This document shows, piece after piece, positions 29,061 through 37,374 of a DNA stretch of 64,000 nucleotides. The DNA is from Streptomyces sp. NBC_01255 (GTDB lineage Bacteria; Actinomycetota; Actinomycetes; Streptomycetales; Streptomycetaceae): assembly GCF_036226445.1 (NCBI RefSeq), contig NZ_CP108474.1, positions 5,828,001 to 5,892,000 of the forward strand, in the 5' to 3' direction. The notes under the pieces were generated by a model. It saw only the letters and a list, made by a program, of their open reading frames with translations. It did no database searches and was not told the DNA's origin. Numbering within the stretch: the first letter of the stretch is position 1; the number at the start of each line of letters is the position of its first letter. The position numbers and the translations under genes are program-made.

Positions 29061-29558
29061 ATGTCGATCGACGTCAACAACGAGTCCGGTACCGAGGTCG
29101 ACGAGCAGGCGATCCTCGACATCGCCCGCTACGCGCTCGCGCGCATGCGCATCCACCCGCTCTCCGAGCTCTCGGTGATCGTCGTGGACGCGGAGGCGAT
29201 GGAGCAGCTCCACATCCAGTGGATGGACCTGCCCGGGCCGACGGACGTCATGTCCTTCCCGATGGACGAGCTGCGCCCGCCGGCGAAGGACGACCAGGAG
29301 CCCCCGCAGGGGCTCCTGGGCGACATCGTGCTCTGCCCCGAGGTCGCCACCCAGCAGGGCAAGGACGCGCCGACGGAGCACTCCATGGACGAGGAGCTCC
29401 AGCTCCTCACCGTCCACGGCGTGCTCCACCTCCTCGGATACGACCACGAGGAGCCCGAGGAGAAGGCCGAGATGTTCGGCCTCCAGGCGGCGATCGTCGA
29501 CGGCTGGCGCGCGGAGAAGGGCCACACCGGCCCGTCCCCGGCGCCGACCGTCTCCTGA
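29061..29558 (+). CDS. ybeY: Endoribonuclease YbeY, rRNA maturation factor
   Basis: The 165-residue single-strand endoribonuclease is needed for 16S rRNA 3'-end processing. The zinc-binding [11 protein letters not shown] motif gives His119, His123 and His129. The conserved RNA-groove segment is [12 protein letters not shown] non-conserved tail ([13 protein letters not shown]) follows. It is cotranscribed with phoH and the CorC-like gene, which starts four bases after its stop. Confidence 0.95.
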   Translation: MSIDVNNESGTEVDEQAILDIARYALARMRIHPLSELSVIVVDAEAMEQLHIQWMDLPGPTDVMSFPMDELRPPAKDDQEPPQGLLGDIVLCPEVATQQGKDAPTEHSMDEELQLLTVHGVLHLLGYDHEEPEEKAEMFGLQAAIVDGWRAEKGHTGPSPAPTVS

Positions 29559-29562
29559 CCCG

Positions 29563-30864
29563 ATGGACGTCTCGCTGATCCTCGGCGCGGTCGCCCTGGT
29601 CGTCGTCGCCTGGCTCGCCGCCTGCGCCGAGGCCGGTCTCGCCCGCGTCACCAGCTTCCGCGCCGCCGAGGCCGTACGGTCCGGGCGGCGCGGGGCCGAG
29701 AAGCTCGCCCAGATCGCCTCCGACCCGACCCGCTATCTCAACGTGGCGCTGCTCGTCCGCGTCGCCTGCGAGATGGCGGCCGGCGTCCTCGTCACGTACG
29801 CCTGCCTCGAAGCCTTCCCGGAGACCTGGGAGGCGCTGCTCGTCGCCATCGTCGTCATGGTCCTCGTCTCGTACGTGGCCGTCGGCGTGTCGCCGCGCAC
29901 CATCGGCCGCCAGCACCCGCTGAACACGGCGACCGCCGCCGCGTACGTCCTGCTGCCGCTCGCCCGGATCATGGGGCCGATCCCGCAGCTCCTGATCCTC
30001 ATCGGCAACGCGCTCACCCCCGGCAAGGGCTTCCGCAAGGGCCCCTTCGCCTCCGAGGCCGAGCTGCGGGCCATGGTCGACCTCGCCGAGGCGGAGTCGC
30101 TGATCGAGGACGACGAGCGCCGCATGGTGCACTCCGTCTTCGAGCTGGGCGACACGCTCGTACGGGAGGTCATGGTGCCGCGCACCGACCTCGTCTGCAT
30201 CGAGCGGTACAAGACGATCCGTCAGGCCCTCACGCTCGCGCTGCGCTCCGGCTTCTCCCGGATCCCGGTCACCGGCGAGAACGAGGACGACATCGTCGGG
30301 ATCGTGTATCTGAAGGACCTCGTCCGCAAGACGCACATCAACCGCGACTCCGAGGCCGACGTCCTGTCGACCGCGATGCGGGCCGCCGCCTTCGTCCCCG
30401 ACACCAAGAACGCCGGCGATCTGCTGCGCGAGATGCAGCAGGAGCGCAACCACGTCGCCGTCGTCATCGACGAGTACGGCGGCACGGCCGGCATCGTCAC
30501 CATCGAGGACATCCTGGAAGAGATCGTCGGCGAGATCACCGACGAGTACGACCGCGAGCTGCCGCCCGTCCAGGAGCTGGGCGAGGGCCGCCACCGCGTC
30601 ACCGCCCGCCTCGACATCGGCGACCTCGGCGAGCTGTACGGCTTCGGGCCCGACGAGTACGACGACGAGGACGTCGAGACCGTCGGCGGACTCCTCGCCA
30701 AGGCCCTCGGCCGCGTCCCGATCGCGGGCGCGAAGGCGGTCGTGGAGCTGCCGGACGGCCGCTCGCTGCGGCTCACGGCGGAGTCCCCGGCCGGCCGCCG
30801 GAACAAGATCGTCACCGTGCTCGTGGAACCGCTGGAACCGGAACCGACGGAACCCGAGGAGTAG
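29563..30864 (+). CDS. CNNM/CBS-domain membrane protein (hemolysin C / CorC family)
   Basis: The 433-residue protein has an N-terminal CNNM (DUF21) domain of three to four membrane helices (about 1-150), a CBS pair (about 185-330, with MVPRTDLVCIE and RIPVTGENEDDIVGIVYLKD), and a C-terminal CorC_HlyC transport-associated domain (about 345-425). Family members are linked to magnesium homeostasis or Mg2+ export. The position phoH-ybeY-corC is conserved through actinobacteria and beyond. No sign of a haemolysin function. Confidence 0.93.
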   Translation: MDVSLILGAVALVVVAWLAACAEAGLARVTSFRAAEAVRSGRRGAEKLAQIASDPTRYLNVALLVRVACEMAAGVLVTYACLEAFPETWEALLVAIVVMVLVSYVAVGVSPRTIGRQHPLNTATAAAYVLLPLARIMGPIPQLLILIGNALTPGKGFRKGPFASEAELRAMVDLAEAESLIEDDERRMVHSVFELGDTLVREVMVPRTDLVCIERYKTIRQALTLALRSGFSRIPVTGENEDDIVGIVYLKDLVRKTHINRDSEADVLSTAMRAAAFVPDTKNAGDLLREMQQERNHVAVVIDEYGGTAGIVTIEDILEEIVGEITDEYDRELPPVQELGEGRHRVTARLDIGDLGELYGFGPDEYDDEDVETVGGLLAKALGRVPIAGAKAVVELPDGRSLRLTAESPAGRRNKIVTVLVEPLEPEPTEPEE

Positions 30865-30869
30865 CCCGC

Positions 30870-31223
30870 ATGACCCCCGACGAGCTGCGCGCCTTCTGCC
30901 TGGACTTCAACGACGCGACGGAGGAGTTCCCCTTCGGCCCGGAGACCTCCGTCTTCAAGGTCGCCGGGAAGCTGTTCGCGCTGTCGGCACTCGACTCCGC
31001 GCCGCTGCGGGTCAACCTCAAGTGCGACCCGGACGAGGCGGTACGGCTCCGCGAGGAGCACCCGGCCGTCGCCCCCGGCTATCACATGAACAAGCGGCAC
31101 TGGAACACGGTGACCGTCGGAGAGCTCCCGGACCGGATGGTCCGGGAGCTCGTCGAGGACTCGTACGACCTCGTCGTCGCCGGTCTTCCCAAGGCGGTAC
31201 GGCTCCGCCTCGACCGGCCCTGA
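30870..31223 (+). CDS. MmcQ/YjbR family protein
   Basis: The 117-residue CyaY-fold protein begins MTPDELRAFCLDFNDATEEF. It has the family motifs FGPETSVFKVAGKLFAL, LKCDPDEAVRLREEHP and PGYHMNKRHWNTV. YjbR-type proteins are proposed to bind DNA non-specifically, but the physiological role is unclear. The gene follows the CorC-like stop by five bases and is separated by one base from the convergent MFS stop. Confidence 0.92.
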   Translation: MTPDELRAFCLDFNDATEEFPFGPETSVFKVAGKLFALSALDSAPLRVNLKCDPDEAVRLREEHPAVAPGYHMNKRHWNTVTVGELPDRMVRELVEDSYDLVVAGLPKAVRLRLDRP

Positions 31224-31224
31224 G

Positions 31225-32619
31225 CTACCTTCGGCGCAGGCCGAGGGCGACGAGCACCGCCGTACCGAGCACGATCGCCGCGTCCAGGGCGAGGACCGTG
31301 CGGACGCCCCCGTACAGGTCCCCGCTCGTCGTCGCGAGCACCCCGAGCAGCGGGATCCCGATCGTGAGCCCGACCTGCTGGGTGGTCGTCACCAGGCCGG
31401 TCGCCAGGCCCTGCTCCTCGTCCGGCACACCGGAGGTGACGGTCAGTCCGTACGAGATGATCGCGCCCAGGTGGCACATCGAGGCCAGCGAGACGGCGAC
31501 CGTCGCCAGGACCACGCCGCCGTCCTCGCTCACCCCGAGGATCGCGGCCGTCAGCAGGCCCTGCCCGACGAGCGAGCCCACCAGGACGCTGCGGGCGCCG
31601 ATCCGGCCGATGGCCTTCGGCGCGAGCATGCCGGCGACGATCGAGGCCACTCCCTGCACGCCGAAGACGAGACCGGTGGCGAAGGCCGACAGGTCCAGCG
31701 TCTCCTGGAGGTACAGGGTCAGGACGAAGACGACGGCCGACATCATCGAGAAGGTGATCAGGCCGCCCAGGTTGCCGAAGGCGACCGTGCCCCGCCGCAG
31801 CATCGGCAGCGAGACCAGCGGAGCCGCGTGCCGGGACTCGACCCGGACGAAGACCGCGAGGAGCAGCACCCCCGCCACCAGCGTGACCTGCACGTCCGTA
31901 CGGCCGAAGCCGTGCTCCGCGGCCGTCGACAGCGAGTAGATCAGGGCGAGCAGACCACCGGTGACGGTGACCGCGCCCGGCACGTCGAGCCGGGGCCGCT
32001 CGGGGGTGCGGGACTCGGGGAGCAGACCCGGCGCGAGCGGCAGCACGATCACGGTGAAGAGGGCGAGCAGGCCCATCGTGGAGCGCCAGCCGAGGGTGTC
32101 GGTCATGACCCCGCCGAGCAGCATGCCGACGGTGAAGCCCAGCGAGAGCAGGGTGCCGGAGATGCCGAGCGCCTTGTCCCGCAGCGGACCCTCGGGGAAC
32201 GTCGTCGTCAGGAGCGACATGCCGGTGGGCACGATCGCGGCGGCGCCGATGCCCTGGAGGGCGCGCCCGGTGAGGAAGGCGGCCGGGTTCCAGGCGAAGG
32301 TGGCGAGCAGCGAGGCAGCGCCGAAGAGCGCGAGCCCGGCGAGGAAGAGCTTCTTGCGTCCGTAGAGGTCGCCCATCCGGCCGAAGAGGAGCAGGAATCC
32401 GCCGGAGGGGAGGGCGAAGGCGGTGACGGCCCACTGGAGGGCGGACTGGTCGAGGCCGAGGTCGGCGCCGAGGACGGGCAGGGCCACGTTCAGGACGGAG
32501 AAGTCGAGCGCGACCATGAACTGGGCGGCGCACAGGACGAAGAGGATGAGCCGGTTGCGGCCGGTGAGGGAGGCCGGGGGAGCGGTGTTCGGAGCGGGGG
32601 GAGTGGTCGTCGTTGCCAT
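31225..32619 (-). CDS. MFS transporter, DHA2 (14-helix) type
   Basis: The 464-residue permease has about fourteen helices. It starts MATTTTPPAPNTAPPASLTG, then NRLILFVLCAAQFMVALDFS, where the L-D-x-S/T motif C1 position (ALDFSVLNVALP) marks DHA2 drug/H+ antiporters. Loop motif A is GRMGDLYGRKKLFL. It is divergent from the XRE regulator gene, 101 bp between starts, an arrangement typical of an exporter with its own regulator. The substrate is probably a toxic organic compound. Confidence 0.9.
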   Translation of the reverse strand: MATTTTPPAPNTAPPASLTGRNRLILFVLCAAQFMVALDFSVLNVALPVLGADLGLDQSALQWAVTAFALPSGGFLLLFGRMGDLYGRKKLFLAGLALFGAASLLATFAWNPAAFLTGRALQGIGAAAIVPTGMSLLTTTFPEGPLRDKALGISGTLLSLGFTVGMLLGGVMTDTLGWRSTMGLLALFTVIVLPLAPGLLPESRTPERPRLDVPGAVTVTGGLLALIYSLSTAAEHGFGRTDVQVTLVAGVLLLAVFVRVESRHAAPLVSLPMLRRGTVAFGNLGGLITFSMMSAVVFVLTLYLQETLDLSAFATGLVFGVQGVASIVAGMLAPKAIGRIGARSVLVGSLVGQGLLTAAILGVSEDGGVVLATVAVSLASMCHLGAIISYGLTVTSGVPDEEQGLATGLVTTTQQVGLTIGIPLLGVLATTSGDLYGGVRTVLALDAAIVLGTAVLVALGLRRR

Positions 32620-32720
32620 GCCGACGACTCTCGTGCCACGGGAACAAGGGTGGGGAGCGGGTACTTATCCTGTTGGTCGTACCACCAGGCACCACAGGCA
32701 TCCAGGGGGAGGAAGCACAC

Positions 32721-33608
32721 GTGGCCACCGCTCTAGAGAGCACCAGCACGAAGCAGCACCGCCTCGGCGAACTGCGCGAGTTCCTGATGAGCCGCCGGGC
32801 CCGGGTGAGCCCGGCCGAGGCGGGGCTCCCGGACGGCGGGGCGCGCCGCCGCACGCCGGGGCTGCGCCGCGAGGAGGTCGCGGTCCTCGCGGGGGTCGGG
32901 GTGTCCTGGTACCAGTGGCTGGAGCAGGGCCGCGACATCACGGTCTCGCCGCAGGTACTGGACTCGGTGGCGCGCGTGCTGCGGCTGAGCCCGGCGGAGC
33001 GGCGTCATCTGTACGTCCTCGCGGCGCTCAACCCGCCGGCCCTGGAGGCCGCCCCGGAGGACCGGGACATGTGCCAGGGGCTGCGGCGGCTGATCGACAC
33101 GTGGATGCCGTTCCCCGCGCACATCATGGACGTGTACTGGAACACGGTCATCTACAACGACGCGGCGGCGATCGTGCTCGGGATGCGGCCGGAGACCCCG
33201 CAGAACTGCCTCGTCACCTTCTTCACCGACCCGCTGTACCGCTCGCGCATGGGCCACTGGGAGGCGCTCGCGCCCCGGGTCGTCGCCCAGTTCCGTTCCG
33301 CCTGCTCGGAGTGCCCGGACGACGAGGGGTTCCGGGCGGTCGTCGAGGAGCTCAAGGAGCTGAGCCCGGAGTTCGCCGAGCTGTGGGAGCGGCGGGACAT
33401 CCTGCCGGGCGGCCAGAACCGCAAGGAGATGGAGCACCCGCTGGTCGGCACCCTGGTCGTCGAGGCCACGCAGCTCAGGGTCCCGGCCCGGCCGGACCTG
33501 GTCATCGTCATGCACACCCCGCTGCCGGAGGCCGACACGGCCGCGAAGCTGGAGTGGCTGGTCTCCCCGGAGGGCCGCCGCGGGGCGATGTACCCGGTCG
33601 CGGGCTGA
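32721..33608 (+). CDS. XRE-type helix-turn-helix regulator with MmyB-like ligand-binding domain
   Basis: The 295-residue regulator is read from GTG 32721 with GGGGGAGG upstream; the frame before it lacks similarity. The N-terminal HTH spans about residues 10-90, with RRRTPGLRREEVAVLAGVG and SWYQWLEQGRDITVSPQVL. The C-terminal PAS-like MmyB domain (about 105-275) has the usual opening PFPAHIMDVYWNTVIYNDAA; in MmyB homologues it binds fatty-acid-like ligands. It probably controls the divergent MFS exporter. The spacer contains TGGT-CGT-ACCA (32674-32684), a weak operator candidate. Confidence 0.9.
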   Translation: MATALESTSTKQHRLGELREFLMSRRARVSPAEAGLPDGGARRRTPGLRREEVAVLAGVGVSWYQWLEQGRDITVSPQVLDSVARVLRLSPAERRHLYVLAALNPPALEAAPEDRDMCQGLRRLIDTWMPFPAHIMDVYWNTVIYNDAAAIVLGMRPETPQNCLVTFFTDPLYRSRMGHWEALAPRVVAQFRSACSECPDDEGFRAVVEELKELSPEFAELWERRDILPGGQNRKEMEHPLVGTLVVEATQLRVPARPDLVIVMHTPLPEADTAAKLEWLVSPEGRRGAMYPVAG

Positions 33609-33719
33609 GGCCCGCACGAGTCCGGGGACGAGATCTGCACAAGCCCCGGGATGAGACCCGCCCGGCCGTGGGATGAGACGGGGTCCGGCTGTTCCCGGGC
33701 CCCGACCTATGCTCGGGCC

Positions 33720-34082
33720 ATGACACTCAGCAGCGAGCACGGCGACCTCGGCGCCGAGGACCTCAAGATCATCACCTTGGCGCGCAGCGCCCGCGCGCGC
33801 AACGGCGTGCCCGAGGGGGCGGCCGTACGGGACGAGACCGGGCGGACGTACGTGGCGGGGACCGTGGAGCTGGAGTCGCTCAAGCTGAGCGCGCTGCAGA
33901 CCGCGGTGGCGATGGCGGTGGCCAGCGGAGCCCAGTCGCTGGAGGCGGCGGCCGTGGTGTCGGCCGCCGATGCGGCTTCGGCGGCCGACCGCGCGGCCGT
34001 ACGGGACCTCGGCGGCCCGGAGACGCCGGTGCTGCTCGCCGGTCCCGACGGGCAGCTGCGCGAGGCCGTCACCGCGGGCTGA
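33720..34082 (+). CDS. Cytidine deaminase-like protein lacking zinc ligands (likely non-catalytic)
   Basis: The 120-residue protein sits where actinobacteria have a 'cytidine deaminase-like' gene between corC and era. It has the expected topology (AARSARARNG, VAGTVELESLKLSALQTAVAMAVASGA, PVLLAGPDG). It lacks both diagnostic zinc motifs of real cytidine deaminases, [CH]AE and PCxxC; there is not one cysteine. It therefore cannot be an ordinary zinc deaminase and probably serves a structural or regulatory role near Era. Start ATG 33720. A strong terminator follows. Confidence 0.8.
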   Translation: MTLSSEHGDLGAEDLKIITLARSARARNGVPEGAAVRDETGRTYVAGTVELESLKLSALQTAVAMAVASGAQSLEAAAVVSAADAASAADRAAVRDLGGPETPVLLAGPDGQLREAVTAG

Positions 34083-34112
34083 GCGACGGGAACAGGACAT
34101 CGAGCGACATCG

Positions 34113-34137
34113 AGGGCCCGGCGGCACGCCGGGCCCT
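34113..34137 (+). terminator. Terminator after the deaminase-like gene
   Basis: A perfect 11-bp stem (AGGGCCCGGCG / CGCCGGGCCCT) with a three-base loop is followed by TGTGTGTTTGTG. It marks the left boundary of the surface-protein locus. Confidence 0.85.
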
Positions 34138-34291
34138 TGTGTGTTTGTGAAGGATCACCGCATCTTCTCTTGCCTTCCCTGGCGGTCTGCGTCTCAATGA
34201 GCATCGGTTCGCCCGACGGACCGTCAGATATTCGCCATTCACGCAGTGTCCGCACCCCTGCGTTCGTCATCGGAAGGGGTTCGAACTCGCC

Positions 34292-34771
34292 ATGAGAAGC
34301 AGAAGCACCTTAGGGACGGTCGCGGTACTCACCGGAGCGCTCGCCGCCGCCGGACTCGCCTTCGCCCCGACGGCCGGGGCCGTCGCACCGGGGTCGGCCA
34401 CGGCGTCGTACGACTGTGGCAGCTGGGGCGGCGGCGTCGCCAACATCACCGCGACCCAGAGCGGCACGTCCGCGACCATGACGATCAGCACGGCCGTCAC
34501 GACGCCGATCGCGGTCGGCGCCGACCAGATCAACGCCACGCTGACGCTGGCCAAGGCGGGCGGCGGCACCCGGGTCTTCACCGGGAAGAAGAACCCGGCG
34601 GTCGGCGCCGGGCAGCCCGTCACCATCGGCCCCCTCAGCGGGACCGTGGCCTCGGGCGACAGCCTCAACTCGTACTTCGCGGGTGTCGCACTCAAGATGG
34701 TGATCTTCGGAGTGACGGTGAACTGTGATGCCGTGACCTCGCAGACGCCGGGCCCGTTCGTCTTCAGCTGA
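34292..34771 (+). CDS. Small secreted beta-domain protein, first gene of the WxL-like locus
   Basis: The 159-residue protein has a clear signal peptide (MRSRSTLGTVAVLTGALAAA, cleavage probably after AGA at about 29). The mature part is all beta with one cysteine at each end (DCGSW and VNCDAV), suggesting a terminal disulfide. It shares its plan, including TGxKKNP and a late Ser-Gly-Asp turn, with residues about 45-190 of the next gene product. The two therefore carry the same secreted domain alone and fused. GGAAGGGG precedes the ATG. No known family name comes to mind. A terminator follows, so it may be transcribed alone. Confidence 0.82.
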   Translation: MRSRSTLGTVAVLTGALAAAGLAFAPTAGAVAPGSATASYDCGSWGGGVANITATQSGTSATMTISTAVTTPIAVGADQINATLTLAKAGGGTRVFTGKKNPAVGAGQPVTIGPLSGTVASGDSLNSYFAGVALKMVIFGVTVNCDAVTSQTPGPFVFS

Positions 34772-34788
34772 GCCCTGCCCCACCCCTG

Positions 34789-34815
34789 ACCGGTGTCGCC
34801 GACGGCGGCACCGGT
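34789..34815 (+). terminator. Terminator after the small secreted protein gene
   Basis: The interrupted hairpin ACCGGTG...CACCGGT has an inner CGCC/GGCG extension and a three-base loop, 17 bases after the stop. Confidence 0.7.
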
Positions 34816-34962
34816 CTCTGGCGTGACCTGGGGAAATGCCAGGAAAGGGCTGATCTTGACAGAATCTGATGGGTCATCAGTCGATGGTTTTCGATTCCAT
34901 TGACTTCTCTCGGCCCGCAGCCGTCAATGGCGCCCTCTCATCCCTCAGGAGGGGGCCCACAC

Positions 34963-36297
34963 ATGGCACTCACCCGATCCCGGGCGGCGACCCGAAGACG
35001 GCGTTGGACCGCCGTCCTCGGCGCGACCGCCCTCGCGGTCGCCGCAGGCGGCGCCATCGCCGCTCCGGCCCACGCGACCGCCGGCTCCACCCCGGTGGAA
35101 TTCCAGACGCGCTGCGTCCCGCCGCCGATCGCCGGCATCCCGCCCATCACGGGCACCACGACGGCCGACATCACGGTCGACAAAGCCGCGCCGAAGGTCG
35201 GCGACACGGTGACGGTGACCTACACGATCACCAAGCCCGCCGCGTCGAACCCCGTCGACCTCGCGCTCCCGGCCGACATCATGACCCCGAGCGGCAAGGT
35301 CGTCCTCGGCGGCGCCCAGACCGGCGCGGTCACCGTCACGGGACCCAAGAAGAACCCGCCCATCCCGGCCAAGGGCTCCTTCCCGGCCTTCTCCATGACC
35401 GGCACCTTCACGGTCACCGAGGCCGGATCGATCACCCTCTCGCCGGGCGACTACAACATCCACACCAGCTACATCATGGAGCTGGACACCCCCTGTACGG
35501 TGCTCAACCCGCCCGCCCCGGTCTCCGAGACGGTCGTCGCGAGCCCCGTGACCAGCCCCAACGCCCGCGCATTGTCGCTCGACAGCGCCACCGGCGACCC
35601 CGGGGTGCGGGTGACCGTCAACGGCTCCAAGTTCACCCCGCTCACCGAGGTCACCGTCGTCGGCCGGGCCGGCGGCGCGGAGACCGCGGACAAGATGACC
35701 GTCACGACCGACAGCGAGGGCGGGTTCGCCGCCCGCCTCAAGGTCAACGACCCGGCGACCACCGGGATCGTGGCGTACGAGGGCGCGGCCTGGGACCCGG
35801 AGAAGGGCGCCGGACCCGCCGCGTACAAGGTCGTCGTCCCGGCACCGCCGAACAGTCAGACGATCACCGCGGCCGTCACGGCGGGCGAGCTCTCCATGAG
35901 CCAGGCCGGGGACGCCGTCGAACTGACCTCGGTCGACTTCGGTCAGGGCGGCGCGGCCACCGGCGACCTGAAGACGGTGACGGTCAAGGACTTCCGCGGC
36001 GGCCCCGCGGGCTGGTCCCTCACCGGCAAGGTCACCGACTTCACCGGACCCGGCGGCGCCATCGGCGCCGGGAGCCTCAGCTGGACCCCTGCCTGCACCG
36101 CCAAGGCCGGCAGCCCCAGCACCTGCGCGGCCGGCTCGGCCGGTCCCGTCGGCAGCGGCGGCGCGACCCTCGCCTCCACGCCGAACGGCACCCTCACGGG
36201 CGGCGAGTTCACCGTCGACGCCAAGCTCTCCCTCGACGTCCCGGCGTTCACCGCGCCCGGCTCGTACGCGGGCGTGCTGACGCTGACCCTGTCCTGA
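34963..36297 (+). CDS. Secreted protein with WxL-like C-terminal domain
   Basis: The 444-residue secreted protein starts at ATG 34963 behind AGGAGGGGG. The signal peptide ends near APAHA (about 38). An N-terminal beta-domain (about 45-190) resembles the preceding gene product. A middle Ig/Big-like domain follows (about 195-290, GDPGVRVTVNGSKFTPLTEV). The C-terminal 140 residues match the layout of Firmicute WxL surface domains: LTSVDFGQ, LKTVTVKDFRGGPAGWSL with the first W-x-L at Trp351, KVTDFTGPGG, and a final strand SYAGVLTLTLS. The second canonical W-x-L is replaced by L-x-L there. WxL domains bind peptidoglycan non-covalently. The DUF916 gene follows. The assignment is by pattern, not search. 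Confidence 0.8.
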   Translation: MALTRSRAATRRRRWTAVLGATALAVAAGGAIAAPAHATAGSTPVEFQTRCVPPPIAGIPPITGTTTADITVDKAAPKVGDTVTVTYTITKPAASNPVDLALPADIMTPSGKVVLGGAQTGAVTVTGPKKNPPIPAKGSFPAFSMTGTFTVTEAGSITLSPGDYNIHTSYIMELDTPCTVLNPPAPVSETVVASPVTSPNARALSLDSATGDPGVRVTVNGSKFTPLTEVTVVGRAGGAETADKMTVTTDSEGGFAARLKVNDPATTGIVAYEGAAWDPEKGAGPAAYKVVVPAPPNSQTITAAVTAGELSMSQAGDAVELTSVDFGQGGAATGDLKTVTVKDFRGGPAGWSLTGKVTDFTGPGGAIGAGSLSWTPACTAKAGSPSTCAAGSAGPVGSGGATLASTPNGTLTGGEFTVDAKLSLDVPAFTAPGSYAGVLTLTLS

Positions 36298-36304
36298 CCA
36301 CCCG

Positions 36305-36338
36305 GCGGGCCGGCCGGGCGACCGCCCGGCCGGCCCGC
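36305..36338 (+). terminator. Strong intra-operon hairpin between the WxL-like and DUF916 genes
   Basis: A perfect 15-bp all-GC stem (GCGGGCCGGCCGGGC / GCCCGGCCGGCCCGC) with a four-base loop begins eight bases after the WxL-like stop and ends 25 bases before the DUF916 start. There is no T-tract. It could attenuate transcription or protect the upstream mRNA, setting protein ratios within the operon. Confidence 0.65.
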
Positions 36339-36363
36339 TCCGCACCCGGGGGTTCTCCGCACT

Positions 36364-37323
36364 GTGCGCAGCAAGCCGTACGTCCTCCTCCTGAGCGCGG
36401 TCGCCGCGCTCCTCGTGCTCCTCGGCGCCGCGCCCCGGGCCACCGCCGCCGAGAACGGCGAGTGGGCCGTCTACCCGGCCGCCGCCAAGCCCGGCAGCCG
36501 CCCGTACTACTACCTCTCCGTCGACCCCGGCACCTCGCTCACCGAACGCGTCACCGTCACCAACAAGACGGCCGCCCCGCTCACCTTCCGGCTGTACGGC
36601 GCCGACGCCTACAACACCGACCGGGACGGCGGCTTCGCCATCCGGACGCAGGCGGAGAAGCAGACCGGGGCCGGTGCCTGGATCAAGCCCGAGCGGACCC
36701 GGGTCACCGTCCCGCCGCGCTCCGCCGTCACCGTCCCGTACACGCTGACCGTCCCCGCCGACGCCGACCCCGGCGACCACCCCGGCGCTCTCGTCGCCCT
36801 CGACGAGCGGATCAGCCCGAGCGGACAGGGCTCCGTCGCCGTCGGCGTCCAGCGCGCGGTCGGCGCCCGTGTCTACCTCCGGGTCAACGGGCCGACCGTC
36901 CCCGCCCTCGCCGTGGAGGACGTCACCCTCGAACAGGACCGGCCGCTCGTCCCCGGCGTCGGCGGGAGCAGCGCCCTCGTCACGTACACCCTCCACAACC
37001 GGGGGAACGTCACCCTCAATCCCAAGGTCGTCCTCAAGGCCGAGGGGCTCTTCGGTCGTACCCTCCTCGACCGCGACCTGGCAAAGGTGCCGTCCGAGCT
37101 GCTGCCCCGGCAGAAGATCCGGCTCACCGAGCGGTGGAGCGGATCCCCGCAGTTCGACTGGGGTGACGTGACCCTCACGGCCAGCGCGAAGGACGTGAAG
37201 GAGAGCGGCACGGTGTCCTTCATGGCCCTGCCCTGGCTCGCCGCCGGGACCCTCCTCGTCGCGGCCGTGACCGGATTCCTCGGCCTCCGGATGCGCCGCC
37301 GCCGGGCCCTGAACGAGGCCTGA
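36364..37323 (+). CDS. DUF916 membrane-anchored protein (WxL-interacting protein type)
   Basis: The 319-residue protein begins at GTG 36364 (MRSKPYVLLLSAVAALLVLL; signal ending near TAAEN). Residues about 31-150 fit DUF916, the peptidoglycan-binding half of WxL-interacting proteins (EWAVYPAAAKPGSRPYYYLS, SLTERVTVTNKTAAPLTFRLYG). The second beta-domain (about 155-270) corresponds to the host-binding half. A C-terminal membrane helix (about 280-302) and a basic tail RMRRRRALNEA anchor it. In Firmicutes such proteins pair with WxL proteins in surface complexes, and the gene order here is the same. Its partner is likely the preceding gene product. Confidence 0.85.
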   Translation: MRSKPYVLLLSAVAALLVLLGAAPRATAAENGEWAVYPAAAKPGSRPYYYLSVDPGTSLTERVTVTNKTAAPLTFRLYGADAYNTDRDGGFAIRTQAEKQTGAGAWIKPERTRVTVPPRSAVTVPYTLTVPADADPGDHPGALVALDERISPSGQGSVAVGVQRAVGARVYLRVNGPTVPALAVEDVTLEQDRPLVPGVGGSSALVTYTLHNRGNVTLNPKVVLKAEGLFGRTLLDRDLAKVPSELLPRQKIRLTERWSGSPQFDWGDVTLTASAKDVKESGTVSFMALPWLAAGTLLVAAVTGFLGLRMRRRRALNEA

Positions 37324-37374
37324 GGCCGGCCCCGGGACGTACTGAGTACGTGAGGCGGGCGCTCATCGGGGACA

